Shown piece after piece: positions 17,803 through 25,723 of a stretch of 64,000 nucleotides of DNA. The translations under genes and the position numbers were made by a program. Origin of the DNA: Sporosarcina sp. BP05 (lineage in GTDB: Bacteria > Bacillota > Bacilli > Bacillales_A > Planococcaceae); the NCBI RefSeq assembly GCF_014282005.1, contig NZ_JACFTD010000002.1, positions 496,001 to 560,000 on the forward strand. Reading direction: 5' to 3'. Position 1 is the first letter of the stretch. Each line of letters opens with the position of its first letter. The notes under the pieces were generated by a model. It was not told the origin of the DNA and ran no database searches. It was given only the letters and a program-made list of their open reading frames with translations.

Positions 17803-17842
17803 AAACCCGACAAGACGGTTCATCCGTCCTGTCGGGTTTTCT
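17803..17842 (+). terminator. Terminator of prfC
   Basis: AACCCGACAAGACGG / CCGTCCTGTCGGGTT hairpin followed by TTCTT. Confidence 0.85.
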
Positions 17843-17910
17843 TAGCTAGTAGACGTTCTTATTTGTAGTCGCCTCCATCTTTCATTATGATTAATGAAAT
17901 GAAGCTTTTG

Positions 17911-18142
17911 GAAAGATAAGAAATTATAAGTTTTTTCTACTTGGGTCGTTGTCTAGACTCCAGGCGCCAACCCCTCGGAGGCTCGCAGGATGTGAGTTGC
18001 GCAGCCGTTGCCGCAGGACGCGCCGCATTTAGGCTGGGTTCCTTGAAAGCCGTTTTGCTGTGGGGGCTGAAATTCGCCTCCTAGTGCTTGCAAGGATGCA
18101 GGTATGCAGTCGTTGCGACAGGACGTCGCCTTCCGCTTTTTC
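17911..18142 (+). repeat. Dispersed intergenic repeat, copy 2
   Basis: Leader (AAAGATAAGAAATTATAAG...), GTCTAG at 17951, one 37-nt unit at 18001-18037 (inner stem imperfect, GCCGC/GCGCC), a CTTGC-AAGGAT-GCAGG hairpin, and a second unit truncated after its inner stem (18115-18129). It ends in CCTTCCGCTTTTT, only 10 bp before the ribosome site of the RND gene, so it forms that gene's leader. Confidence 0.88.
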
Positions 18143-18163
18143 AAATAAGAAAGGAACGTGTAT

Positions 18164-21100
18164 ATGAAAATTAGTGATTTTTCTATAAAAAGGCCTGTTT
18201 TTACGATTGTCATTATGTTTCTTATCATCATTTTGGGGGCAGTGTCATTCTTTCGTATTCCGGTGACGCTTATACCAGAATTGAACCCGCCGATTGCTGT
18301 CGTTGTGACAAGTTATCCAGGTGCATCTCCCACTGAAGTGAGCGAGAAACTAACAAAACCACTTGAAGCGAGTCTTTCGACTGCGCCCGGATTGAAATCG
18401 ATGCAATCCACCTCTCAAGAAGGCGCCAATTTCATCTTACTTATGTTTGACTGGTCAACGAAAATCGATGAGGTCCAGCTCGATATTATGCAAAGGGTCG
18501 ATCAGGTTCCAATCCCGGAAGGTGCGACTAAACCGCGTTTTATGAAATTTGATCCGTCGCAGTTCCCGGTTATTCAATTGTCACTACGTACAACAGCGGA
18601 AGATACAGATATCCGGAAAATTGCGGATCAGCTGGAAACTGAATTACGCCGGACGAAAGGTGTAGCAAGTGTTTCCGTTTCGGGTCAATTGATAGAAGAA
18701 GTGCAAATCACTGTGGATCAGAGAAAACTTGTAGCGAACGGCCTTGAACAAGCTGATATCGTTAAAATGATTCAAGCAAATAATGTGTCTATGCCTGGTG
18801 AACCAATTAAAACGACAGCTGGCAAGCAACTTACAACCCGTATTATCAGTACATTGACGACCATATCTGATATTCGAAGTATCACGGTTGGTGCGAATCC
18901 GTTGAATGGCGTTGCAGTAACAATCGCTGATGTGGCAGATGTGGCACTTGTAGAGGCGGAGTCCGCCACAGAAACACGTGCAAATGACCAGCAGGCTGTT
19001 CTGATGTCTGTATTGCAAGAATCTGGTGCGAATACAGCGGATGTCTCGACCGCCTTCAAAGAGGCTCTTGACAACCTGTTGGGAAAAGAAGAATTCAAAG
19101 GTGTAGCGTCAGATATTTTATTTGACCAAGGGGATTACGTAAAACTAGCCATAGGAAATATTGGCCAGTCACTTATTTTAGGCGGTATTTTCGCCATGCT
19201 TGTGTTGTTCTTCTTCCTGCGTGGCATAAAAAGCCCAATTATTATTGGTATTGCCATTCCATATTCGGTAATCGTGACATTCGTCCTTATGTATTTTGCT
19301 GATTTCTCGCTTAATATTATGACTCTTGGTGCACTTGCGCTTGGAATTGGAATGCTAGTCGATAACTCGATTGTTGTTATTGAAAATATCGAACGTCATC
19401 TCGATATGGGGAAGGATCCGCAAGTAGCGGCCTCTGATGGTTCAAAGGAAATTGGTGGTGCCATCATTGCGTCAACGTTAACAACGCTAGCTGTTTTTGT
19501 CCCAGTTATTTTCATCAGCGGCCTAATCGGACAGATTTTCACAGAATTTGCTTTGACGATTTCCTTTAGCTTATTTGCCTCTCTTGTCGTTGCTTTGACG
19601 GTTGTACCCATGTTGGCGAGCCGTATGCTAAAGAAATCGACGAAAAATGTAGCAGCGCGGAGACGCCGTTCAAAAGGGTTGAATAACTTTGAACGTTCGG
19701 TGAAATGGGCACTGAAACATCGTGCTGTCGTCCTGTTAGCTACACTAATTGTGCTGGTGTTAAGCAGTTTTGCTTTAACCAAGGTCGGGACAGAATTTTT
19801 GCCAGCGACTGACGAGGGGTTTGTCAGCATTACGGTGAAGTTACCGAATGGTTCATCTTCAGCTGCGACAGATGAAGTAGTAAAACGAATTGAAGCGAAA
19901 TTGAAAGCTGAGCATGATGTGGAAGTATACGTTAGTCTTATTGGTGGAACGCAACAGGATATCGCGCAAGGTACTTCTAAAGCAAATATTGCAGAAATAT
20001 CCGTGAAACTAGTCCCACTCGCAGATAGGGAACGTTCGATTTTTAAATTCGTAGATGATGTCCAACCCGATGTATTGAAAACTGTCGGAGACGCTGCGAA
20101 AATTGGTTTCGTTATGCAGACAGCAGCGGGTTCAAGTCCGAATACTTTGACGTTCTCATTGAAAGATACTGATGAAGCACGCCTGAATAATGCGGTTACG
20201 AAATTAAACAGTGAACTGGTCGAACTTGATTCTGTAACAGAAGTGACAAATAATCTTCAAAATACTGTTCAAGAGATCCAAATTGAAGTGGACCGCCAAA
20301 AAGCATCTGACAAAGGATTGGCGCCTTATCAAATTGCACAGACAGTAAACAGCGTTACACGGGGGTCGTTGGCCACGCAGATTATTGGGGAAAACGACGA
20401 AGTGTTCGCTGTCTATGTGAAATACGATAAGAAATTCCGTAACAGTATGAATCAGTTGAAAAAATTGAAACTCCGTGCCCCAGCAGGTACATTTGTGACA
20501 CTTGGGGAAGTTGCTAAAATCGAAATTGCGGAAGGACCCGTTTCTATCCAACGAGTCGATCAAGCACACTCTGTTACATTTAATCTGAAATATGAATCGT
20601 CCCAGTCACTTGGCGATATGACGGCTAAAGTGAATGATACGATTGACGGGCTTAAGTTACCGAAGGAAATTGAACTTACATTTGGCGGTGATCGGGAGCT
20701 TTTTGAAAGTGCAATCGATGACATGATCATGGCGATATTACTAGCTGTTGTGCTTGTTTACATTGTCATGGCTGCGCAGTTCGAATCGTTCAAATACCCA
20801 TTCGTTATTATGTTCTCTGTACCGCTTATGATTATCGGGGTAGCGCTAGGTCTCTTCCTGACGAGTACGCCAATCAGTGTTACAGCGATAATCGGGATTC
20901 TCGTCCTTGTTGGGATTGTGGTCAACAACGGGATTGTCCTGGTTGACTATATTAATCAACGAAAAGAAGCGGGGCTCAGCTCATATGACGCTATTGTTGC
21001 TTCGGCTAGGGATCGGTTACGTCCAATCCTCATGACGGCACTGACGACCATTCTTGGCTTGCTACCACTTGCCCTGGGAATTGGTGAAGGGACTGAGATG

Positions 21101-21229
21101 AATCAGCCGATGGGAATTGCAGTTATCGGTGGATTACTTAGTTCGACCTTGTTGACGCTGTATATTGTACCAATCATTTATAGCTTATTTGATCGACAAA
21201 CGAGAAAACGTGCAGTCGAAAGTGAATAA
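18164..21229 (+). CDS. RND (AcrB/SwrC-type) efflux transporter
   Basis: The ATG at 18164 has better spacing from AAAGG than the upstream GTG at 18158. The 1021 residues have the RND architecture: TM1 near residues 8-30, a large extracytoplasmic loop, a group of membrane helices (about 330-540), a second large loop, and a second group to the end, with repeated D-N-S-I-V-V-I-E and N-N-G-I-V-L-V-D motifs in the membrane core. In Bacillus the relative SwrC/YerP exports surfactin and other amphiphiles by proton antiport. No membrane-fusion or outer-membrane partner is adjacent, as expected in a Gram-positive cell. Confidence 0.93.
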   Translation: MKISDFSIKRPVFTIVIMFLIIILGAVSFFRIPVTLIPELNPPIAVVVTSYPGASPTEVSEKLTKPLEASLSTAPGLKSMQSTSQEGANFILLMFDWSTKIDEVQLDIMQRVDQVPIPEGATKPRFMKFDPSQFPVIQLSLRTTAEDTDIRKIADQLETELRRTKGVASVSVSGQLIEEVQITVDQRKLVANGLEQADIVKMIQANNVSMPGEPIKTTAGKQLTTRIISTLTTISDIRSITVGANPLNGVAVTIADVADVALVEAESATETRANDQQAVLMSVLQESGANTADVSTAFKEALDNLLGKEEFKGVASDILFDQGDYVKLAIGNIGQSLILGGIFAMLVLFFFLRGIKSPIIIGIAIPYSVIVTFVLMYFADFSLNIMTLGALALGIGMLVDNSIVVIENIERHLDMGKDPQVAASDGSKEIGGAIIASTLTTLAVFVPVIFISGLIGQIFTEFALTISFSLFASLVVALTVVPMLASRMLKKSTKNVAARRRRSKGLNNFERSVKWALKHRAVVLLATLIVLVLSSFALTKVGTEFLPATDEGFVSITVKLPNGSSSAATDEVVKRIEAKLKAEHDVEVYVSLIGGTQQDIAQGTSKANIAEISVKLVPLADRERSIFKFVDDVQPDVLKTVGDAAKIGFVMQTAAGSSPNTLTFSLKDTDEARLNNAVTKLNSELVELDSVTEVTNNLQNTVQEIQIEVDRQKASDKGLAPYQIAQTVNSVTRGSLATQIIGENDEVFAVYVKYDKKFRNSMNQLKKLKLRAPAGTFVTLGEVAKIEIAEGPVSIQRVDQAHSVTFNLKYESSQSLGDMTAKVNDTIDGLKLPKEIELTFGGDRELFESAIDDMIMAILLAVVLVYIVMAAQFESFKYPFVIMFSVPLMIIGVALGLFLTSTPISVTAIIGILVLVGIVVNNGIVLVDYINQRKEAGLSSYDAIVASARDRLRPILMTALTTILGLLPLALGIGEGTEMNQPMGIAVIGGLLSSTLLTLYIVPIIYSLFDRQTRKRAVESE

Positions 21230-21232
21230 CCG

Positions 21233-21262
21233 TAGAGCCTCCCTTTCTTAGGGAGGTTCTTT
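21233..21262 (+). terminator. Terminator of the RND gene
   Basis: AGCCTCCCT / AGGGAGGTT hairpin and CTTTTT. Confidence 0.8.
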
Positions 21263-21683
21263 TTGAATTGAGTCCGGTGCTGGCTGCTGCCATAAATTTA
21301 AAGAATCAACTAGTCCTGGAAATTGTAATCAAGGTATATATTGACTATATAGATTGAAATTTTGAATTTCGCATGTGAATCCAGCATAGCCTTTTCTATT
21401 CAGTGTGAGGTGCATTTACTTGTATGATTACTGTAAAGTGCACAGAAATTATACAAACCTAACCCTTCGCTGTTTGGCTTGCTGCCACAATTCGAAGGGC
21501 ACGAATGGTGTCAGTGACTGGCACGTCGCATTTTTATCCATTCTACTAGTGACTGCTTTATCTACGGAAAGTTAGCGCTGTAGCGAATGCAATGAAGTTC
21601 TTTATTCCAACATATATAATGAACGGAATACTCTTTTAATTATTTTTCTCTAATGCTACACTACTGAAATAAGGGGGGATTAT
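21263..21683. other. Gene-free stretch
   Basis: 421 bp without a credible reading frame. It holds a GTGTCAGTGACTGGCAC imperfect palindrome near 21510 and an AT-rich segment before the next gene with TACACT at about 21654 as a possible -10. I see no repeat of the GTCTAG family. Confidence 0.5.
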
Positions 21684-22772
21684 ATGCGGACTCATTTTTT
21701 TACAGGCTTTCCAGGATTCATAGCTACGCAATTGATAAAAGAATTGGTACGTGCTGGAGACGTGGAAAAGGTATACGTAGTAGTTCAATCCAGTCAAGCT
21801 GATCTTGCAAAGGAAAAAGCCACATCTATTATGAAAGAGATGAATGTGGCATTCCCATTTGAAATTCTGGTCGGGGATATAACGCAACCAGGGCTTGGGA
21901 TGGCGCAGAAGATAAGTAGTGATTTACATGAGAAAAGGCTAACTGTCTGGCATCTCGCCGCCATATATGATCTCGCGGTCAAGGCTGAAATTGCTTGGCA
22001 AGTAAATGTTGAAGGGACGAGACGAGTGATTGAATTCGTCCAGAATCATCCTTCTATCGAACGTTTTATGTATTTTAGTACAGCGTATGTTGCAGGGAAA
22101 CGGGAAGGCAGGTTGCTTGAAACTGAGCTGATTCGTCCGTCTTCTTTTAAAAATCATTATGAAGAAACCAAATTTGAAGCGGAACTACTTGTAGAAGAAT
22201 TGAAGAAGGATGGTGCTGTGACAATTATCCGCCCTGGAATTGTCCGTGGTCACTCCAAAACGGGAGAAACGATTAAGTTTGACGGTCCATATTTTTTTAT
22301 GAATATGATTGACAAATTGCGATGGATGCCAATTATTCCTTATGTGGGAAAAACGAAGGCATGCATAAATGTTGTACCGGTTGACTATATAATCGACGCT
22401 TCCGTGTATTTATCCAATCACGAAGAGGCTGCTGGTAAAACAGTCCACTTAACGGATCCTTCACCGCACCCGATTGAAGAAATTTACAGCGCAATGGTCG
22501 TTGAATTGACTGGGAAAAAGCCTAAAGGCAGATTGCCACGGCTCTTTGCTGAAAAAGGCCTTGCTTCGATTCGTATGCAGCGCAGATTGGGTGTTGAGGC
22601 GGAGACATTGGCTTACATGATGTGGGATGCAACATTCGATACGACAGTTGCAGAGGCGCTACTGAAAGGAAGCGGCATACAGTGTGCTGATTTTCTGGAG
22701 TCGATTCCATCCATGACCGCTTTTTATGAAGAAAATAAGAAAAATAGCGATTATCATATAAAAATCGGGTAA
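21684..22772 (+). CDS. NAD(P)-dependent SDR/fatty-acyl-reductase-like protein (NAD_binding_4)
   Basis: 362 residues, ATG behind AAGGGGGG. The extended short-chain dehydrogenase fold has a T-G-F-P-G-F-I nucleotide-binding loop at residues 7-13 and a Y-x-x-x-K active site (Tyr159, Lys163). The sequence pattern resembles the thioester-reductase/male-sterility branch, which reduces acyl thioesters to aldehydes or alcohols. A sugar epimerase or other substrate cannot be ruled out. It is a single gene, followed by a riboswitch-controlled unit. Confidence 0.75.
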   Translation: MRTHFFTGFPGFIATQLIKELVRAGDVEKVYVVVQSSQADLAKEKATSIMKEMNVAFPFEILVGDITQPGLGMAQKISSDLHEKRLTVWHLAAIYDLAVKAEIAWQVNVEGTRRVIEFVQNHPSIERFMYFSTAYVAGKREGRLLETELIRPSSFKNHYEETKFEAELLVEELKKDGAVTIIRPGIVRGHSKTGETIKFDGPYFFMNMIDKLRWMPIIPYVGKTKACINVVPVDYIIDASVYLSNHEEAAGKTVHLTDPSPHPIEEIYSAMVVELTGKKPKGRLPRLFAEKGLASIRMQRRLGVEAETLAYMMWDATFDTTVAEALLKGSGIQCADFLESIPSMTAFYEENKKNSDYHIKIG

Positions 22773-22839
22773 TTCCACATATACTTTTTGGCCAACTATG
22801 GTATAATCAAACAAAAGAACCCGAACTTAATAACTTTTG

Positions 22840-22994
22840 ACTTTACGTCAAGGGGGAGTAGCTATAGGGAAACCTATTTCATAGTCGTCAATACATGGCT
22901 TTTGCCATCGGTTATGATAGCTGGATTTTTGCAAAAACAAAATTCCGACTTAGCGAGACCTTTGCCTTTTATTAGGTGAGGGTCTCTTTTGTTT
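22840..22994 (+). promoter_or_regulatory. yybP-ykoY (Mn2+) riboswitch with expression-platform terminator
   Basis: The two diagnostic strands of the family are present: AGGGGGAGTAGC at 22851-22862 and CGAGACCTTTGCC at 22954-22966, enclosing variable hairpins. The second strand then forms a terminator-like hairpin with GGTGAGGGTCTC followed by TTTTG. A TATAAT box lies at 22801-22806. These riboswitches bind Mn2+ and turn on export genes, and here the next gene is a TerC/YkoY protein, the same arrangement as B. subtilis ykoY. Confidence 0.93.
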
Positions 22995-23016
22995 TGCAAA
23001 AATAGGAGGAATCGAT

Positions 23017-23772
23017 TTGGAAGCAATATTATTGGAATATGCATGGGTACTCGTTGTACTTATTGTACTAGAAGGATTACTGGCAGCAGATAACGCTGTT
23101 GTCATGGCTGTAATGGTCAAGCATTTACCGCGTGAACAACAGCGGAAAGCGCTTTTTTACGGATTGTTGGGAGCGTTTGTCTTCCGTTTTGCAGCATTGT
23201 TCATGATAACAATCCTTGTGAACATTTGGCAAATTCAAGCAATTGGTGCAATATACCTTTTGTTCATTTCCATTAAGAGCATTTTGGATCAGCGGAAAAA
23301 TGAGGAATCACATCCGGACGCTAAAAAACGTAAGCAGTCCGGTTTCTGGATGACAGTTGTAAAAGTAGAACTTGCGGATATCGCATTTGCACTCGATTCC
23401 ATGCTTGCGGCTGTTGCGCTTGCTGTAACGTTACCGAAGCTTGGTAACTTCGACATAGGTGGCATTAACGGCGGACAGTTCACGGTCATGCTCTTAGGTG
23501 GTATTATTGGCTTAGTCATCATGCGTTTTGCTGCACGTCAATTCGTTGGTCTTTTGCAAAAGTTTCCCTCGTTGGAAACGGCAGCATTTCTAATTGTCGG
23601 GTGGGTCGGTGTCAAACTGTCTGTTCTTACACTGTCACATCCAGGCTTGGGTATCCTTAATGAAAGCTTCCCACATTCAACTTTATGGCAAGTAACATTT
23701 TGGATAGTTCTTGTTGGTATTGCACTAAGTGGTTATTTGGTTGGGGTTAGAAATAACAGAAAGAAAGCATAA
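23017..23772 (+). CDS. ykoY: TerC family Mn2+ exporter (YkoY/MeeY-like)
   Basis: 251 residues starting at TTG 23017, eight bases after AGGAGG. It is a membrane protein with about seven helices and the TerC-family acidic motif E-G-L-L-A-A-D-N-A near residues 19-27 and D-I-A-F-A-L-D-S-M in the middle, both carrying metal-binding Asp/Glu residues. In B. subtilis the ykoY and yceF products export manganese, notably to metallate exoenzymes. The upstream yybP-ykoY riboswitch indicates induction by high Mn2+. Confidence 0.93.
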   Translation: MEAILLEYAWVLVVLIVLEGLLAADNAVVMAVMVKHLPREQQRKALFYGLLGAFVFRFAALFMITILVNIWQIQAIGAIYLLFISIKSILDQRKNEESHPDAKKRKQSGFWMTVVKVELADIAFALDSMLAAVALAVTLPKLGNFDIGGINGGQFTVMLLGGIIGLVIMRFAARQFVGLLQKFPSLETAAFLIVGWVGVKLSVLTLSHPGLGILNESFPHSTLWQVTFWIVLVGIALSGYLVGVRNNRKKA

Positions 23773-23780
23773 TATGAAAA

Positions 23781-23812
23781 GTGGCCGTGTAATTGCACGG
23801 CTGTTTTTTATT
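23781..23812 (+). terminator. Terminator of ykoY
   Basis: GGCCGTG-TAATTG-CACGGCT followed by six T. Confidence 0.85.
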
Positions 23813-23900
23813 TAGTTCAAAGTTCTTCCTTTCCTTTTTAAGTGGACTTCTCTAAAATAGGTACGACACCCTATCAGTGGTGAAAGGAATGGTGAACTCG

Positions 23901-25250
23901 ATGAAATTCAATCGCGAGAATTTACGCAGGTTCACTCCTGCTCAAGTTATTGTGTTTTATTATTTTTTGGCTATTGCTTTTTCGTTTTTACTGTTGAATC
24001 TGCCGGGGGTTTATCTACCTGGTGTAAAGGTAAGCTTCATTGACAGTTTGTTTACAGCTGTCAGTGCCGTCAGCGTTACGGGACTAACGCCCATTAGCAT
24101 TGGGAGTACCTATTCGGTTTTCGGTATTTGCATGCTTATGCTTGTGTTGCAAATTGGTGGAATCGGAATTATGTCAATTGGTACGTTTTTTTGGCTACTT
24201 GTCAAAAAGCGAATTGGTTTACGAGAAAGACAACTAATCATGGTCGATCATAATCAGTACAGTCTCGCCGGGGTTGTTCATTTAATTCGTGAAATCGTTA
24301 AAATTATATTTTTAATTGAAATTATTGGCGGTTTACTATTTACACTATATATTATGCGGTTTTATGATTCATTTAGTGAAGCACTACTTAACGGGATGTT
24401 TATGTCCGTATCTGCAACAACTAACGCAGGCTTTGATATTACAGGAACGTCACTCACTCAGTATTTCAATGATTACTTCGTTCAGACGTTGACGATGATT
24501 TTAATCATACTCGGTGCTATCGGTTTTCCTGTTCTTATCGAAGTAAAAAGCTATTTCTCGAAAAAAGTACCTCATTTCCGTTTTTCATTATTCACCAAAA
24601 TTACGACAGCTACGTTCGGATTTCTGCTAGTTTTCGGTGCAATCATGATCTTTGTTTTGGAATCAATGCATTCTTTCAAAGGAATGGTATGGCATGAGAA
24701 GCTATTTACTGCTTTATTTCATTCAGTGTCATCTAGGTCGGCAGGTTTAACAACGCATGATGTAACGGAATTTAGCGAAGCGACAGATATTTTCATTAGT
24801 TCACTAATGTTTATAGGCGCATCACCAAGTTCAGTAGGCGGTGGAATTCGGACGACGACATTTGCGATTGCTGTTCTATTTCTTATAAATTTTGCACGCG
24901 GTAATCAAGTCATTAATGTCTTTAAACGACAAATAAAACTGATAGATGTGTTCCGATCTTATGCTGTCATCATACTGGCGCTGCTGATGGTCATGACGGC
25001 ACTGCTCATTATGCTCATTACTGAACCGGGTGTGCCAGTTGTTGCGCTGTTATTTGAAATAACTTCCGCATTTGGAACATGCGGTATGTCACTTGGAATC
25101 ACATCGGATCTTTCTGTAGCTGGGAAAGTGATCATTATGCTGCTGATGTTCATTGGACGGGTCGGACTTATTTCGTTCCTCTTTACATTAGGAGGAAATA
25201 CAAGGAAATTGAAATATCACTACCCGAAAGAACGGGTTATTATTGGTTAA
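23901..25250 (+). CDS. Ktr/Trk-type K+ channel subunit (KtrB/KtrD)
   Basis: The ATG at 23901 gives 449 residues, the KtrD length. Several in-frame GTG/ATG codons upstream (from 23877) sit on or before the AAAGGA site. There are four M1-P-M2 repeats with selectivity-filter glycines in S-V-T-G-L, T-N-A-G-F, R-S-A-G-L and G-T-C-G-M. The protein transports K+ (often with Na+ dependence) together with a cytoplasmic RCK-domain partner. No partner gene is adjacent, but a KtrC-like gene is at 61.3 kb. Confidence 0.92.
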   Translation: MKFNRENLRRFTPAQVIVFYYFLAIAFSFLLLNLPGVYLPGVKVSFIDSLFTAVSAVSVTGLTPISIGSTYSVFGICMLMLVLQIGGIGIMSIGTFFWLLVKKRIGLRERQLIMVDHNQYSLAGVVHLIREIVKIIFLIEIIGGLLFTLYIMRFYDSFSEALLNGMFMSVSATTNAGFDITGTSLTQYFNDYFVQTLTMILIILGAIGFPVLIEVKSYFSKKVPHFRFSLFTKITTATFGFLLVFGAIMIFVLESMHSFKGMVWHEKLFTALFHSVSSRSAGLTTHDVTEFSEATDIFISSLMFIGASPSSVGGGIRTTTFAIAVLFLINFARGNQVINVFKRQIKLIDVFRSYAVIILALLMVMTALLIMLITEPGVPVVALLFEITSAFGTCGMSLGITSDLSVAGKVIIMLLMFIGRVGLISFLFTLGGNTRKLKYHYPKERVIIG

Positions 25251-25252
25251 TA

Positions 25253-25291
25253 AAAGGCTGTCCCACGTAATAATTGTGGGACAGCCTAATT
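25253..25291 (+). terminator. Terminator of the Ktr channel gene
   Basis: AGGCTGTCCCAC / GTGGGACAGCCT hairpin with a 12-nt loop. Confidence 0.8.
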
Positions 25292-25294
25292 TCA

Positions 25295-25723
25295 ATAGAT
25301 AAGTATACGGTTTTTGACTTAGAATCATGTCTAGCTCCAGGCGCCAGCCGCTAGGAGGCCCACAGGATGCGGCGTACTTAGGCTAGGTTCCTTGAAAGCA
25401 ATCCAGCTATGTGGCAAAGAGCGCCACGTCGTGCCTGCAAGGATGCAGGTATGCGGTCGTTGCGACAGGACGTCGCGATCTTAGACTGCCTTCCTTTAAC
25501 TTATGCCTGTCGCGGGCCTACAGGATGTAGGTCATGCAGCCATTACCACAGGAAGTGGTGAACTTAGGCTGCGTTCCTTCAGAAGGCGCCTTCCGCTTTT
25601 CCTATTGTCTAGCTCCAGGCGCCAGCCGCTAGGGTCATAAGCAATCCAGCTATGTGGCAAAGAGCGCCACGTCGCTGGATGGACTTATGCCTGTCGCGTC
25701 TAGAAGGCGCCTTCCGCTTTTCC
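25295..25723 (+). repeat. Dispersed intergenic repeat, copy 3 (compound)
   Basis: Two elements head to tail. The first starts GTCTAG at 25329 and holds 37-nt units at 25453-25489 and 25536-25572 plus an AAAGAGC-loop hairpin (25411-25427). The second starts GTCTAG at 25609 and is mostly one nested cruciform, with CATAAG and ATCCAGC outer arms around GTGGC-AAAGAGC-GCCAC (25654-25670), ending GGCGCCTTCCGCTTTTCC. A 112-bp block (25369-25480) is identical to 62083-62194. The end overlaps the radical SAM gene. Confidence 0.92.

Noticed and set aside
25295-25723. Possible CRISPR array from repeated CAGGAC palindromes
   Set aside because: Units are not evenly spaced, arms vary by compensation rather than being identical, and there are no unique spacers of constant length or cas genes.
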